Below, piece after piece: positions 8,055 to 16,355 of a stretch of DNA of 47,083 nt (within the stretch, counting starts at the first letter, position 1; each line of letters opens with the position of its first letter). Both the position numbers and the translations under genes were made by a program. Source of the stretch: Gammaproteobacteria bacterium (GTDB taxonomy: Bacteria > Pseudomonadota > Gammaproteobacteria > Pseudomonadales > Alcanivoracaceae); contig JAGPVL010000016.1 in NCBI GenBank assembly GCA_018067045.1, forward strand, positions 1-47,083, written 5' to 3'. The notes below the pieces were generated by a model. That model saw only the letters and a list, made by a program, of their open reading frames with translations. It did no database searches and had not been told where the DNA came from.

Positions 8055-9860
8055 CTACCAGCTCGTCGGCGCAGGTGGTGATACCGTGAATGAATACTCC
8101 TGACCTGGCCCAGACATCAACAGCGTAAACATGCCGTTAAAGATCCCGCAGCTTTTCATAGAAGGGAACGTTGTTTCGCCACCGAAACTCAAGTTGCCAT
8201 TACCTAAAGAAGAAATAGGTCCTTCAAAATCAATGGGGAATGCAACAGAAGATTCGGTTTGGCAACCGAAAGGAATTTGCAACCAACCGAAGCCTGCGGA
8301 CTTTACCGAAACATTCGCATTGGCTTGGCCATGCACGCTGAGTTGGCCGTTGTTATCGAGGTTTGCTGAGCCAGATGTTCGTCCAACAGGAACAACAGAT
8401 AGCTTAACGTCCAGCGGCAGCAAGATATTGAGTTTGGCGAGGAACTCGGGCACGTTCAAGGTGCCGTCGAGGGTCCCTGCGGTCATGTCCGTGTCGGCTG
8501 AGAACGTTGCGTCTTGTGGCAGAACGACTTCCTGGCCTAATGTTTTCAATTGAATCGTTGCGTCGAGTGGCCACTCATCCAACGAAACAACAAAATTGCC
8601 GCCGCCGGGGTTTGCCGTTGAAGTTGGTTTTGGCTGGAGGGTTAAGCATGTGCCAGCGGTAAACTTATCTGCAAAGCGGTCGCCTAACCACGATAGAACA
8701 TAAGGCGCAGCTTGGAATTGCGTCACGATATGTTCGCTAGGGTAAGTCGCAAATGTTGCATTAGAGAATTTGCGGCAATACTGACCCTTTAAGTCGGTAT
8801 GTTGCTTAAGAGGAATAAATTCATCGGCCTGACCGTGATACATATAGATCGGGACGGGAACCTTTTTAGTGCCGAGCTTCTGCGCGGTTAGGGTGTCGTT
8901 AACAGCATCTATCTCAAGTAATTCAGACAGAGTCTTGTTGCCGACAGTGTATTTGGAAATGCTGGTGTTCATGTACGGAAACAGCGTGTCGAACACGCAA
9001 TCGTTTGCGACAACTTGGTCAATGGTTGCTTTACCAAAACTGTTTGCCAGCTGATCAATCGAAATGCCATCCGGATACTGCTCACCTAAGCCTACGACCG
9101 CTTGCAGTAAAAATGATGATCCGGCGCTGCCATCCAAATAGTATGCGGAGGCTGTGAAATCCGCTGGCGTTCCGCCTGCAGCAATGCCGACCACATTTAA
9201 ATCTGATGCATAAGAAGTGAGTAGCTCACCCGCCCACGCTGCTGTTTGCCCGCCTTGAGAATAGCCCCACACTGCGGTAGGAGCTCTGGCACTAATGCCG
9301 GCGCCGGGAATCTGCGCGGCGGCTAAAACGATATCCAGTGCAGCCTGACCTTGAGCTTTGCCTGCAAGATACGTTGGCACTTTTCCGGTGGTGTAGCCGG
9401 GATTATCGGTCACGACCACGGTGTAACCGGCCCTGAGCGCCGCCTCGATATTCGCGGCTTCATAGTCTGTGCCGGAAGCGAGTTGACGTGAAGGCGCGCA
9501 CCGTTGCGCTAAACCATGGGTGCCCACCGCGTAGCTTACGATTGGACGCGCACCGCTGCCGTTCCAAGGGGAAGACGGCATTAAAACGGTCCCCGTGACA
9601 ATGTTGCTCGCGTCGAGGGCGTCGTTTGAGTGATACATCAGGTTCCACGCTTGCAGAGATGGTGCGCTAGAGCCGAGATCGACGGTCGCATTGCGATACC
9701 AAATTAAGTCGCCGTGGGTTCCGCCCGCCATCACCGGCGGTTGATAAAAGGCTTCTCCTGCGGGACCCATAGAAGGCGCGGCGTGAGCAGACATAAAAGG
9801 CAATGTCAGTGAGGCGGCCACCCCCCACATGAACACTTTGCTTGGCGGTAATTTTTTCAT
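8055..9860 (-). CDS. Secretory lipase (LIP family) with C-terminal beta-rich domain
   Basis: 601 residues; AAGGGA precedes the ATG at 9860. A Sec signal peptide ends near residue 28 (AHA|AP). Residues about 35-410 form an alpha/beta-hydrolase of the secretory-lipase family. Visible parts of the active site are the nucleophile elbow GYSQG (S201), an aspartate in GQADEFIP (D346) and a histidine in SEHI (H377), in the expected order and spacing. Paired cysteines (C121, C288, C362, C405) suggest disulfides. A Pro/Gly/Ser linker (about 411-422) leads to a roughly 180-residue beta-rich C-terminal domain, which I do not recognise with certainty. It probably hydrolyses triacylglycerols or other esters outside the cell. 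The gene lies between an AraC regulator and a membrane-anchored protein, all on the minus strand. Confidence 0.88.
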   Translation of the reverse strand: MKKLPPSKVFMWGVAASLTLPFMSAHAAPSMGPAGEAFYQPPVMAGGTHGDLIWYRNATVDLGSSAPSLQAWNLMYHSNDALDASNIVTGTVLMPSSPWNGSGARPIVSYAVGTHGLAQRCAPSRQLASGTDYEAANIEAALRAGYTVVVTDNPGYTTGKVPTYLAGKAQGQAALDIVLAAAQIPGAGISARAPTAVWGYSQGGQTAAWAGELLTSYASDLNVVGIAAGGTPADFTASAYYLDGSAGSSFLLQAVVGLGEQYPDGISIDQLANSFGKATIDQVVANDCVFDTLFPYMNTSISKYTVGNKTLSELLEIDAVNDTLTAQKLGTKKVPVPIYMYHGQADEFIPLKQHTDLKGQYCRKFSNATFATYPSEHIVTQFQAAPYVLSWLGDRFADKFTAGTCLTLQPKPTSTANPGGGNFVVSLDEWPLDATIQLKTLGQEVVLPQDATFSADTDMTAGTLDGTLNVPEFLAKLNILLPLDVKLSVVPVGRTSGSANLDNNGQLSVHGQANANVSVKSAGFGWLQIPFGCQTESSVAFPIDFEGPISSLGNGNLSFGGETTFPSMKSCGIFNGMFTLLMSGPGQEYSFTVSPPAPTSW

Positions 9861-10213
9861 TGGTGTGGTCCCTTCAAATGGATTGTTTTTGTAATCATCG
9901 ACCAGCCTCCATGGCTGGATTCGTCCAGCTGGAAGCTAAGCCAGTCTCGTATTAGGTTCCGGATGAATAGGGACAGAGATCGGTTAGATCTGGCCATTGG
10001 CCATTTTGGAACGATGATTGTCCGTTAAGAAGGTCAGCGTAGAGTGAGAAAATTATGATGTAAGTTTAGTAACTTACGGTAAAAGGATTAGACGTTTTGA
10101 GTTTCGATTAGCCATGCTATCAATGCGATGGGGCCAGAAAGGGCGAATGACGAAAAAAGCAGGGAGGTATGGGGAGCAAGCGGGGGATGCGATTGGTTTA
10201 ACGTTGATATGTG
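9861..10213. other. Lipase upstream region (353 bp, no gene)
   Basis: I see no gene here. Near the lipase start are an inverted repeat CCAGCC-N5-GGCTGG (9902-9918) and a palindrome CCAGCTGG (9925-9932). Further up is the 18-bp operator-like palindrome at 10060-10077. The lipase mRNA may therefore have a leader of up to about 190 bases. Confidence 0.6.
10052..10077 (-). promoter_or_regulatory. Operator-like palindrome and -10 box upstream of the lipase
   Basis: GTAAGTTTAGTAACTTAC (10060-10077) has perfect 7-bp arms around a 4-bp centre. Read on the minus strand it is followed two bases later by CATAAT (plus-strand ATTATG, 10052-10057), a good sigma70 -10 hexamer. A repressor bound here would cover the -35 to -10 spacer. 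AraC proteins usually bind direct repeats, so the ligand may be some other dimeric regulator. No good -35 box is seen. Confidence 0.5.
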
Positions 10214-11296
10214 TTATTCGCTTCGCGCTAAAAACGCGGTTGGCGACATGCCTGTCCAGCGACGAAATGCTTTTGCAAATGCGGATGAATCAGCAAAGCC
10301 AAGCAGTAACGCCACTTCGGTAATGGATGTGCCGCCACGGGCAAAATACTCGCGAGTGAGTTTTTCGCGTACCTGATCCAATTCATGTTGATAGGTCGTA
10401 CCATCTTCGGCGAGCTTACGACGCAATGTACGGCCACTCATGCCTAGCTCACTCGCAGCATTTTCCAGTGAAGGAAACGCACCGTAATAGCGAACGAGCA
10501 GCCGCCGTAAACGTAATGGTAAAAACCGAATAGCGCGGGTGGGAATGTTTTCAAATAGGCTCTTTTCGGCGGACATAGCCATTAATCGATTTCCTAAAGG
10601 CAGTTCATAATTTGCTAATGAAGCAGAGCCTCGCAGACAGGTTTGTGGTTGGTTAAAGCGCACAGGGCATTTGAAATAGCGCCGATAAATATTCCCCCAC
10701 GCTGGCTCTGGGTAGCTAAAGTCAGCCCCCGTTAGCTCGTATTCGCCGGCCACAAGGTGCTGAAAAATATTGTAGAAGCTCACCATGTTGAGCTCCAAAA
10801 AGAAATGAGTGTGCGGCGCCAAAGAAATCACTTCTTCAATAACAAAAGCAGCCTCAGATGGACCGTCAACGCTTTTCATTTCTAGCGGAGGGAAAAGCTC
10901 CACACAGAAGCGACCAATAGTATCGAGGCACTCTACTAGGGTTGGTTGAGTGACGGCGGCCACGCCTGCCATGCCGTGATGGGACACGGTCATTAGGTTG
11001 CCCATGGCTAGCCCAAGGTAAGGCATCTCAAGCGCTTTAATCGCTTGATCAACCAGCGCAACGGTTTGCCTTGTGCTAATGAAACGGTCCGGATCGCCGG
11101 GTCGATAATCAATATGGGCATTCCGATAAAATGCTTCTTGATTTAGACCAATAATGTTTTCAAGAATTTCACCGGGATTGTTTACCGCAATAAGGCTGCG
11201 CTTCACCAGCCAGTCAGCCTCGAGCACTACGCTTTTGCGTAAATCAAAATACGTCTGAATGTGCCCAAGCGGAATGCATTCGGTATCGACGTTCAT
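10214..11296 (-). CDS. AraC family regulator with arabinose-binding-like N-terminal domain (OruR type)
   Basis: 360 residues. Residues about 25-215 match the AraC-type ligand-binding domain found in OruR/ArgR-like proteins (LGLAMGNLMTVSHHGMAGVA is its characteristic stretch). The last 90 form the double helix-turn-helix. The first HTH reads ENAASELGMSGRTLRRKL and the second TEVALLLGFADSSAFAKAFRRWTG. It is adjacent to and co-oriented with the lipase gene, so it is a natural candidate activator of lipase expression in response to a lipid or fatty acid; that is inference from position. No strong ribosome site precedes the ATG at 11296. Confidence 0.9.
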   Translation of the reverse strand: MNVDTECIPLGHIQTYFDLRKSVVLEADWLVKRSLIAVNNPGEILENIIGLNQEAFYRNAHIDYRPGDPDRFISTRQTVALVDQAIKALEMPYLGLAMGNLMTVSHHGMAGVAAVTQPTLVECLDTIGRFCVELFPPLEMKSVDGPSEAAFVIEEVISLAPHTHFFLELNMVSFYNIFQHLVAGEYELTGADFSYPEPAWGNIYRRYFKCPVRFNQPQTCLRGSASLANYELPLGNRLMAMSAEKSLFENIPTRAIRFLPLRLRRLLVRYYGAFPSLENAASELGMSGRTLRRKLAEDGTTYQHELDQVREKLTREYFARGGTSITEVALLLGFADSSAFAKAFRRWTGMSPTAFLARSE

Positions 11297-11786
11297 GTGC
11301 TAACCCACACTGATTATTATTATTTTAGGTTGTTTGGCGGCCAGCTTGACGCGGAACAGGAGACAAGGTTTGTTCTGCCGCGCCGGAAGCGCTCATTAGA
11401 CAGCTGCAAGCATGGGCGCCACAACGAATTAGCCTGCCATAGATTGCCGTGTATATGAATGAAGGTACAGGGATAATTGAGGGCCGCCTTGCTCTGCTTT
11501 TTATCTGCGTTTTGGGTGAGTCAAAGTGACAGCACGTAAACCTGAAACGATCTCATTTTATTTCTCTACGCTCTACACGCTCTATGCGGCTGACTATTTA
11601 TCAGTATGCTCAATGGCCTCGGTAATCCTATTTCACTAATGCCCGGCATGAGAATCCTAAGGTGCCTACACATGGGCAATTAATAAATGGTACTAGCGTT
11701 CGAAAATCATACTTTAGGAGGGGGACATCCTATTTCCAACGTGGCAGTGTTAGTGCGCTTTAAAGTCCACTAAGAGGCTCATAAAA
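11297..11786. other. Intergenic region between AraC regulator and di-heme lipoprotein (490 bp)
   Basis: The region is divergent and contains no gene I can support; short open frames here lack ribosome sites and family features. A possible sigma54-type site is listed separately at 11742-11756. A purine-rich AGGAGGGGG run (11717-11725) is not followed by a suitable start codon. Confidence 0.5.
11742..11756 (+). promoter_or_regulatory. Possible sigma54 (-24/-12) promoter
   Basis: TGGCAGTGTTAGTGC has GG and GC dinucleotides separated by exactly ten bases, as RpoN promoters require, 30 bp before the di-heme lipoprotein start. The match outside the invariant dinucleotides is only fair (TGGCAG for TGGCAC, GTGC for TTGC). 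No upstream activator site was identified. Confidence 0.25.
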
Positions 11787-14105
11787 ATGATAAAAGCTCA
11801 TTATCTTTTCCGCGCGTTCATATTTCTACCGTTGGTCAGTGGTTGCATTGGCGAATCCGTTGGTGAGTTTCCACAGCAGGAAGAAATCTGCGCTCTCGAC
11901 ACGGCGCGCGAATTAACCCGTGCCGTCTCCGCCATAAATTTTCCGGACCCTGTTATTGATAGCATTAAAGTGAACGGTTCTCTGGTGTGGAGAAGCAGTA
12001 ATCCTTTTGTGGCTCCGACGTTTAGACCGGGTGATCAGATCACATTGATAGGATCTGGATTGGGCAATGGTCCTGACATCGATTTCACCAAATTAATGAT
12101 CGGCAATAGCCGTGTTCTCGAAACAGATTTGGTCATGTACAAGCAAGTTCTCGACATTGATAAGCAGGTGAATTTCGAATTGCCTGATCTGCACAGCAGT
12201 TGGAATAAAGACATTATTTCTTGGACTAACCGCGAAGTGACATTTCGCGTGCCGGTTCATGTTAGCGGCGGCCCTTTAAGGCTTCAGGTGCAAAAGCGCG
12301 TTGGTTATAACACGTCGTTGACGCAGCCTGGACATGCGCACAATGTAATTGATGCACAAACAAAACGTATTACCGATGAAGACTTCGATCATTCTTGTGA
12401 CGTCGTGTCGAAGCTTTCAGAGGCGAAGTCTGCTGCGCCGGTAGAGGTGAATGTTGTTAACCCGAATATCAACGCGCTGGTTAAACGGGGGCGGGAAATA
12501 TTTTGGTCCTATGACTACAACATTGGCTTAGCGCATAAGGTTAGAAATCTAGACTGGACGAAAATCTTTGAGTACGACACCGTTGATCCGATCACGCGGA
12601 AAACTGCAGACCCCGCCCTACTCTTTGGGGCCTACAAAACGATCGCCGGGGAAGTGCCTGAAGAAGCGATTAAAGATGTGTACTTCAATCCCTATCCGCA
12701 GCCAAACCCTATTCCTGGACTGCTGACGATTAACAAGCAGCTGACGAAAGGCAATACGCGCGACACCGGCTGGGTGGGCTATCGTTACGCAGAATCTAAC
12801 CATCCGTATACCGGTAAAGGTTCTTGGGCGGGTTTCAATTGCGCCTCTTGCCACAGCTATCGCATCACTTACGAGAAAGCACCGAATCAAACGGTCACCA
12901 AAGTGATTCCCGGCTTGCCGAACCCAGAATGGTCCATGAAGTGGGCCATTCTCGGCGATAAGCGCGGCAATACCACGGCGACCTTTGATGGCATTGAAGC
13001 GAAAGAGCCCGGCCCGGTTTTTGATCCAAAAGACAAAGATATTGATCGCACTACGCTGGTGTATTACATGCCTGCCGGTGCTGGCGAACACAATATGATT
13101 CGCGCGTCGAACGAAGGCAGCGAAACGGACAATGATCATCAGTTCTCGCCAATCACGATTCCGAACATCACTAATTACATGGCGATTCGTCGTCCGCTTT
13201 CACACACCGAATCGTATGTCGGTTTTGAAGGTTCGTATATTCATGCGGAAGAACCAGACGGGGCAATGGGTTCGATGTCGGCGGATGCATTAAAAGCGCT
13301 GACTGCCTATATGACCGTACTTGATAAAGACGATGATGATCTGCGTAACGTTGGCTTGTATCGCTGGCTAAAAAGTACCAATAAACTTGCCGCGCAAACC
13401 GGTAGCAATACGTTGTCTGAAGGTGAGTTTGTACAAAATAGCTGGCAGTCCTTCGCCGGCGTGAGTGGCGCAGTGAATCAAGGGAAGCAAATTTTTGATC
13501 GTGATTGTGGAAGCTGTCATAGCGATCAGATGGGCGCGCATACCAATGAGCGTATGTTCCGTCTAGACGAAGTGGGTCGTTTCTTTGCCCCAACAATTTA
13601 TCAGAAAGACCAACAATCTATTCGCACAAACTATTTGCGCGACATGTATTGGACCCAATCACGTGGCCTGCTCAGCGATGGCCATGTGCGCAACCTAGAA
13701 GATTTGGTAAACCCAGATCGCTGCGTCGAAGGCACCCCGCTGTACAACCAGTACTACACTTTGCACGCCCCTGTTCGCCCAGACGTTGGCTCGCCGGATC
13801 AACCTAAGGCATGGCCAGATCTAAACCGTAAAGGGGATGTGTTCCGCGTTTACAAAAACGTTGAGTACAGCAGCACGGATACCTCCACCAAGCGCAATCG
13901 CTTTATCGAACGGCACAAGTATTTTGTCGAAGTGCCGTGGGATGATGAAAACTATTATTGGGATTACCAAAAGATGCGCGCCGAGTACGGCCCGGACGAA
14001 ATGGGTACGGCTGGCCCGATTGGTTTGCCCGCAGCGCCACATCCTTGGTGTGCTGCATCTGCGTCCGACGTAGATGCGCTCGTGGAATATGTGCTGACGT
14101 TGTAA
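11787..14105 (+). CDS. Di-heme c-type cytochrome lipoprotein with TIG-like N-terminal domain
   Basis: 772 residues. The lipobox LVSGC puts the acylated cysteine at residue 20, so the protein is membrane-anchored and exported. Residues about 55-170 look like an Ig-like IPT/TIG domain (FRPGDQITLIGSGLG). Two c-type haem sites follow: CASCH (352-356) and CGSCH (574-578). The second begins an ordinary cytochrome c segment (GKQIFDRDCGSCHSDQ). Two well-separated haems in a protein of this size recall the MauG/di-heme peroxidase group and the rubber oxygenases RoxA/RoxB (about 70-75 kDa). I cannot assign either from the motifs alone. It is not in an operon with the pseudogene behind it. Confidence 0.8.
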   Translation: MIKAHYLFRAFIFLPLVSGCIGESVGEFPQQEEICALDTARELTRAVSAINFPDPVIDSIKVNGSLVWRSSNPFVAPTFRPGDQITLIGSGLGNGPDIDFTKLMIGNSRVLETDLVMYKQVLDIDKQVNFELPDLHSSWNKDIISWTNREVTFRVPVHVSGGPLRLQVQKRVGYNTSLTQPGHAHNVIDAQTKRITDEDFDHSCDVVSKLSEAKSAAPVEVNVVNPNINALVKRGREIFWSYDYNIGLAHKVRNLDWTKIFEYDTVDPITRKTADPALLFGAYKTIAGEVPEEAIKDVYFNPYPQPNPIPGLLTINKQLTKGNTRDTGWVGYRYAESNHPYTGKGSWAGFNCASCHSYRITYEKAPNQTVTKVIPGLPNPEWSMKWAILGDKRGNTTATFDGIEAKEPGPVFDPKDKDIDRTTLVYYMPAGAGEHNMIRASNEGSETDNDHQFSPITIPNITNYMAIRRPLSHTESYVGFEGSYIHAEEPDGAMGSMSADALKALTAYMTVLDKDDDDLRNVGLYRWLKSTNKLAAQTGSNTLSEGEFVQNSWQSFAGVSGAVNQGKQIFDRDCGSCHSDQMGAHTNERMFRLDEVGRFFAPTIYQKDQQSIRTNYLRDMYWTQSRGLLSDGHVRNLEDLVNPDRCVEGTPLYNQYYTLHAPVRPDVGSPDQPKAWPDLNRKGDVFRVYKNVEYSSTDTSTKRNRFIERHKYFVEVPWDDENYYWDYQKMRAEYGPDEMGTAGPIGLPAAPHPWCAASASDVDALVEYVLTL

Positions 14106-14210
14106 GCCGTAGACGTACCGCTCATAACGGCAGAAGTGAAATAGCGAAATTATAACAAGCCGCTATTTTGCTTTTGCCGTTTGAGCAACTTGCCACCACG
14201 CTTGTATAAG

Positions 14211-14846
14211 ATGCTTCCTAATATAATCTTTAAACGGCACTCGTTTCTGTGTCGGTCTTTCTTGGGGGGCACAGTTGGGCAAGGTAGTTACGAAGGTTTG
14301 TTCGCTGGGTGGATTGTTGAGGACTCGCGGCAAGAAGCCGAGCAGGATATTGGCAGCCAGCTGTCGAAAAATCGGATTGATGTGCAGGGCGTATTTTTCA
14401 CCCATATTCACGGAGATCATACCGCTGGTATTCCTGCCTTGCCGAGGAACACCCCTATCATTGTGGGCGCTGGCGAGTCGCTGCATCACTATCCTGTGAT
14501 GATGTATAACGACCACTTTAACGAGACGGAAGTGTTGCACGAGCTGGAATTCGATAATGGTTTTGCGATGCCGCCGTTTGATAAAGTTCTAGATGTTTTT
14601 GGTGACCAATCGCTTCTCGCCATCGCGACGCCTGGCACACCAGTGGTCACGTTTCTTTTCTGGTGCATGCCGCCGACGGCTGGGTGTTGCTGACAGGGGA
14701 TGCAAGCCATACTCGGGGGGCTTTGAGCACGACGTCATTCCAGGTTGGGCAGAAGATGCGGACGCAGCAAAAAAAGTTTGTCCGCGCTGCGCCAATTTAG
14801 CCAAGCAAACTCAGACGTTAAGGTTGTGTATGGCCATGAGCGATGA
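14211..14846 (+). pseudogene. Metallo-beta-lactamase-fold hydrolase, frameshifted
   Basis: The first frame carries the zinc motif THIHGDHTAG and continues to IATPG. One base is then missing near 14637: GGCACACC should read GGCCACACC, giving GHTSGHVSFL. The next frame reads on through DGWVLLTGDASHT to PGWAEDADAA. A second single-base loss in a run of seven A (about 14766-14772) shifts again. The third frame gives SLSALRQFSQANSDVKVVYGHER and stops at 14844-14846. Joined, these restore the family pattern HxHxDH ... GHTSGH ... GDASH ... GHE. The usual N-terminal strand with an LIDTG-like motif is not seen, so the 5' end is probably also lost. Family members are hydrolases of the lactonase/arylsulfatase/glyoxalase II type; the substrate is unknown. 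Confidence 0.8.
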
Positions 14847-14895
14847 AAAATAAATAGACACACAGCGTATGACGACCAATGGAGCGCTACAAACC

Positions 14896-14916
14896 CGGGC
14901 AAGGCTAACTTGCCCG
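14896..14916 (-). terminator. Hairpin after the YecR-like lipoprotein gene
   Basis: CGGGCAAG (14896-14903) and CTTGCCCG (14909-14916) form a perfect 8-bp stem with a 5-base loop, 27 bp past the stop at 14944. On the minus strand GGTTTGT follows, which is a weak T-tract. Confidence 0.5.
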
Positions 14917-14943
14917 ATAACAATTTATGCCAATAACCGCCTT

Positions 14944-15261
14944 TTACTGCACAGCGCCAGTGCACTGAAACGTAGAGCTAACACGCCAAGCGATGCAGTC
15001 GCCGCCGTCGGTTTTAGTTGTACAGGTGGTAGCAGGTTTGCCACTCGGTATCGCACCAACATAGCCCCAGCTTTGGCATTTACCTGCGGCCGTTTGAATC
15101 CCCTGACGCACATTAATAGTGGGCTGCTGCATAACGTTGTACTGAAAATCTAACACCACCTGCCCACTTTCTTTGCTGCCGCCACCCACTTGCACTGGGG
15201 ATGGTGCAACGCAAGCGCCGAGTAATGCTGCAGTAGCGACAATGCCAAAAACTTTTTTCAT
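14944..15261 (-). CDS. YecR-like lipoprotein
   Basis: 105 residues from the ATG at 15261, preceded by GGAG at nine bases. A longer in-frame reading to 15318 places hydrophilic residues before the signal and is rejected. The lipobox LLGAC gives an acylated Cys at residue 17. The mature part shows the YecR-family pattern: GGSKESGQVVLDFQY, then AAGKCQSWGY, then a C-terminal GDCIAWRVSSTFQCTG with conserved Cys and Trp. YecR-like lipoproteins are small envelope proteins; in Escherichia coli yecR is expressed with flagellar genes, but no flagellar gene is near here. The function is unknown. Confidence 0.82.
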   Translation of the reverse strand: MKKVFGIVATAALLGACVAPSPVQVGGGSKESGQVVLDFQYNVMQQPTINVRQGIQTAAGKCQSWGYVGAIPSGKPATTCTTKTDGGDCIAWRVSSTFQCTGAVQ

Positions 15262-15455
15262 GTTGTACTCCATTAGAAAATAAAATCCGCATGCTACAGA
15301 TGCTTCTATACGTGCCAATCAAACATAAAGATAAGGCGTTCAAGTTACGTTGTTAATCGCAAGTCTGCCTTAGAATGAGTACGGTGATAACGCCGCACCA
15401 GTCTTTTGATCATATCGTTACTCAACCTAAAACAGGACGACCTAATCTCTGCCGC

Positions 15456-16184
15456 CTACCCTGCAGACAGCGCAAGCGCAACACCTTCGATCAGCTCCGG
15501 GGCTTGTGTTGAAATAAAACCAAATGCCAGTAGCAAAACAAATTGTTCAGCCTGTTGTTGTAGTGCGTTGCGACGTTGCGGAAATTCCAGATACTCACAA
15601 CCAATAAACGTCATTTGGCGCACGATGGCGAGCGTTGCATCACGCACCGCTTTTTCATCATTGCCTGGCAGCTGCAGGTGAAGCAGAACATCGCTGGCGA
15701 GATCGTCGGCAATATTCTTGACCAGTTCATTGGTCGCCTTGCGCAACAACGGCGACGCGCCATGGATTTCACGAATGCCAGTGATATAGGTGTTTTTATG
15801 CGTATCGAAATGGTCGAAGGTTAACGCCGTCGACGCTTGAACGATGGCGCGCGCTCGTCGGATGCGGGCAGCGGCGTCTGTGCTGTCTACTGGCGGCATT
15901 TTCCGCATGGGTTGTTGCCAGCATTCTCGCACCGAGGTCCGCAAGTTGGCGCCGAGCTGCAAAATCAGGGTTAAGGTGAAGTCGTCAAAATTGTCGAAGT
16001 GGCGGTAAAAAGTATTCGGGTTCAAGCCCGCGGCACGGGCAATTTCACGCAGGCCCAGCGACGCCAAACTGCGGGTTGTTGAGGCCAGTATCAGCGCCGC
16101 CTGAATTAATTGATCCCGACCGCCCACTGCTTTTTTGCCCTTTTCTGGCTTTTCGCCGGCCTTCTCACCTTTTTCTTCTTTCAT
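15456..16184 (-). CDS. TetR family transcriptional regulator (FabR/DesT-like)
   Basis: 242 residues from the ATG at 16184, with AAGGTG upstream. An alternative in-frame ATG at 16253 would run translation through the operator. After a lysine/glutamate-rich start, residues about 25-75 form the TetR helix-turn-helix, LASLGLREIARAAGLNPNTF then YRHF. This resembles FabR of E. coli, which controls unsaturated fatty-acid synthesis. The C-terminal ligand domain ends near FISTQAPELIEGVALALSAG. The gene is divergent from a COG3687 hydrolase gene, and two palindromes sit in the shared promoter region. Autoregulation plus repression of the hydrolase is the obvious model; the ligand, perhaps an acyl-CoA, is inference. 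Confidence 0.9.
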   Translation of the reverse strand: MKEEKGEKAGEKPEKGKKAVGGRDQLIQAALILASTTRSLASLGLREIARAAGLNPNTFYRHFDNFDDFTLTLILQLGANLRTSVRECWQQPMRKMPPVDSTDAAARIRRARAIVQASTALTFDHFDTHKNTYITGIREIHGASPLLRKATNELVKNIADDLASDVLLHLQLPGNDEKAVRDATLAIVRQMTFIGCEYLEFPQRRNALQQQAEQFVLLLAFGFISTQAPELIEGVALALSAG

Positions 16185-16246
16185 ATCAACACCTTGAAAT
16201 ACACCCACTAGGCCAAACACCAATCGGGCCAATTTGGGCGACGCGA

Positions 16247-16274
16247 TTGACATAGAGGTATACAGTTGTATACC
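16247..16274 (+). promoter_or_regulatory. Promoter of the COG3687 gene overlapping operator 1
   Basis: TTGACA (16247-16252), a 16-bp spacer and TATACC (16269-16274) make a plausible sigma70 promoter pointing at the hydrolase start (16356). Its spacer and -10 are covered by the palindrome GGTATACAGTTGTATACC (16257-16274), so regulator binding would block polymerase. Confidence 0.6.
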
Positions 16275-16306
16275 GTTGCAATCTTGGAAGTATACAGGCG
16301 TATACC
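16257..16306. promoter_or_regulatory. Two tandem GTATAC-N4-GTATAC operators for the TetR regulator
   Basis: GGTATACAGTTGTATACC (16257-16274) and AGTATACAGGCGTATACC (16289-16306) share two GTATAC half-sites separated by four bases. Their centres are 32 bp apart, about three helical turns. They lie in the intergenic region between the divergent regulator and hydrolase genes, where TetR proteins normally bind. Confidence 0.8.
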
Positions 16307-16355
16307 TCGTCAATTCTATCCGTTCGCTAATCTGCAACAGAGCAAGGAGCCCACA

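Noticed and set aside
12618-13139. 173-codon minus-strand frame opposite the di-heme lipoprotein gene
   Set aside because: Shadow of the haem-protein gene; composition unlike a real protein and no start signals.
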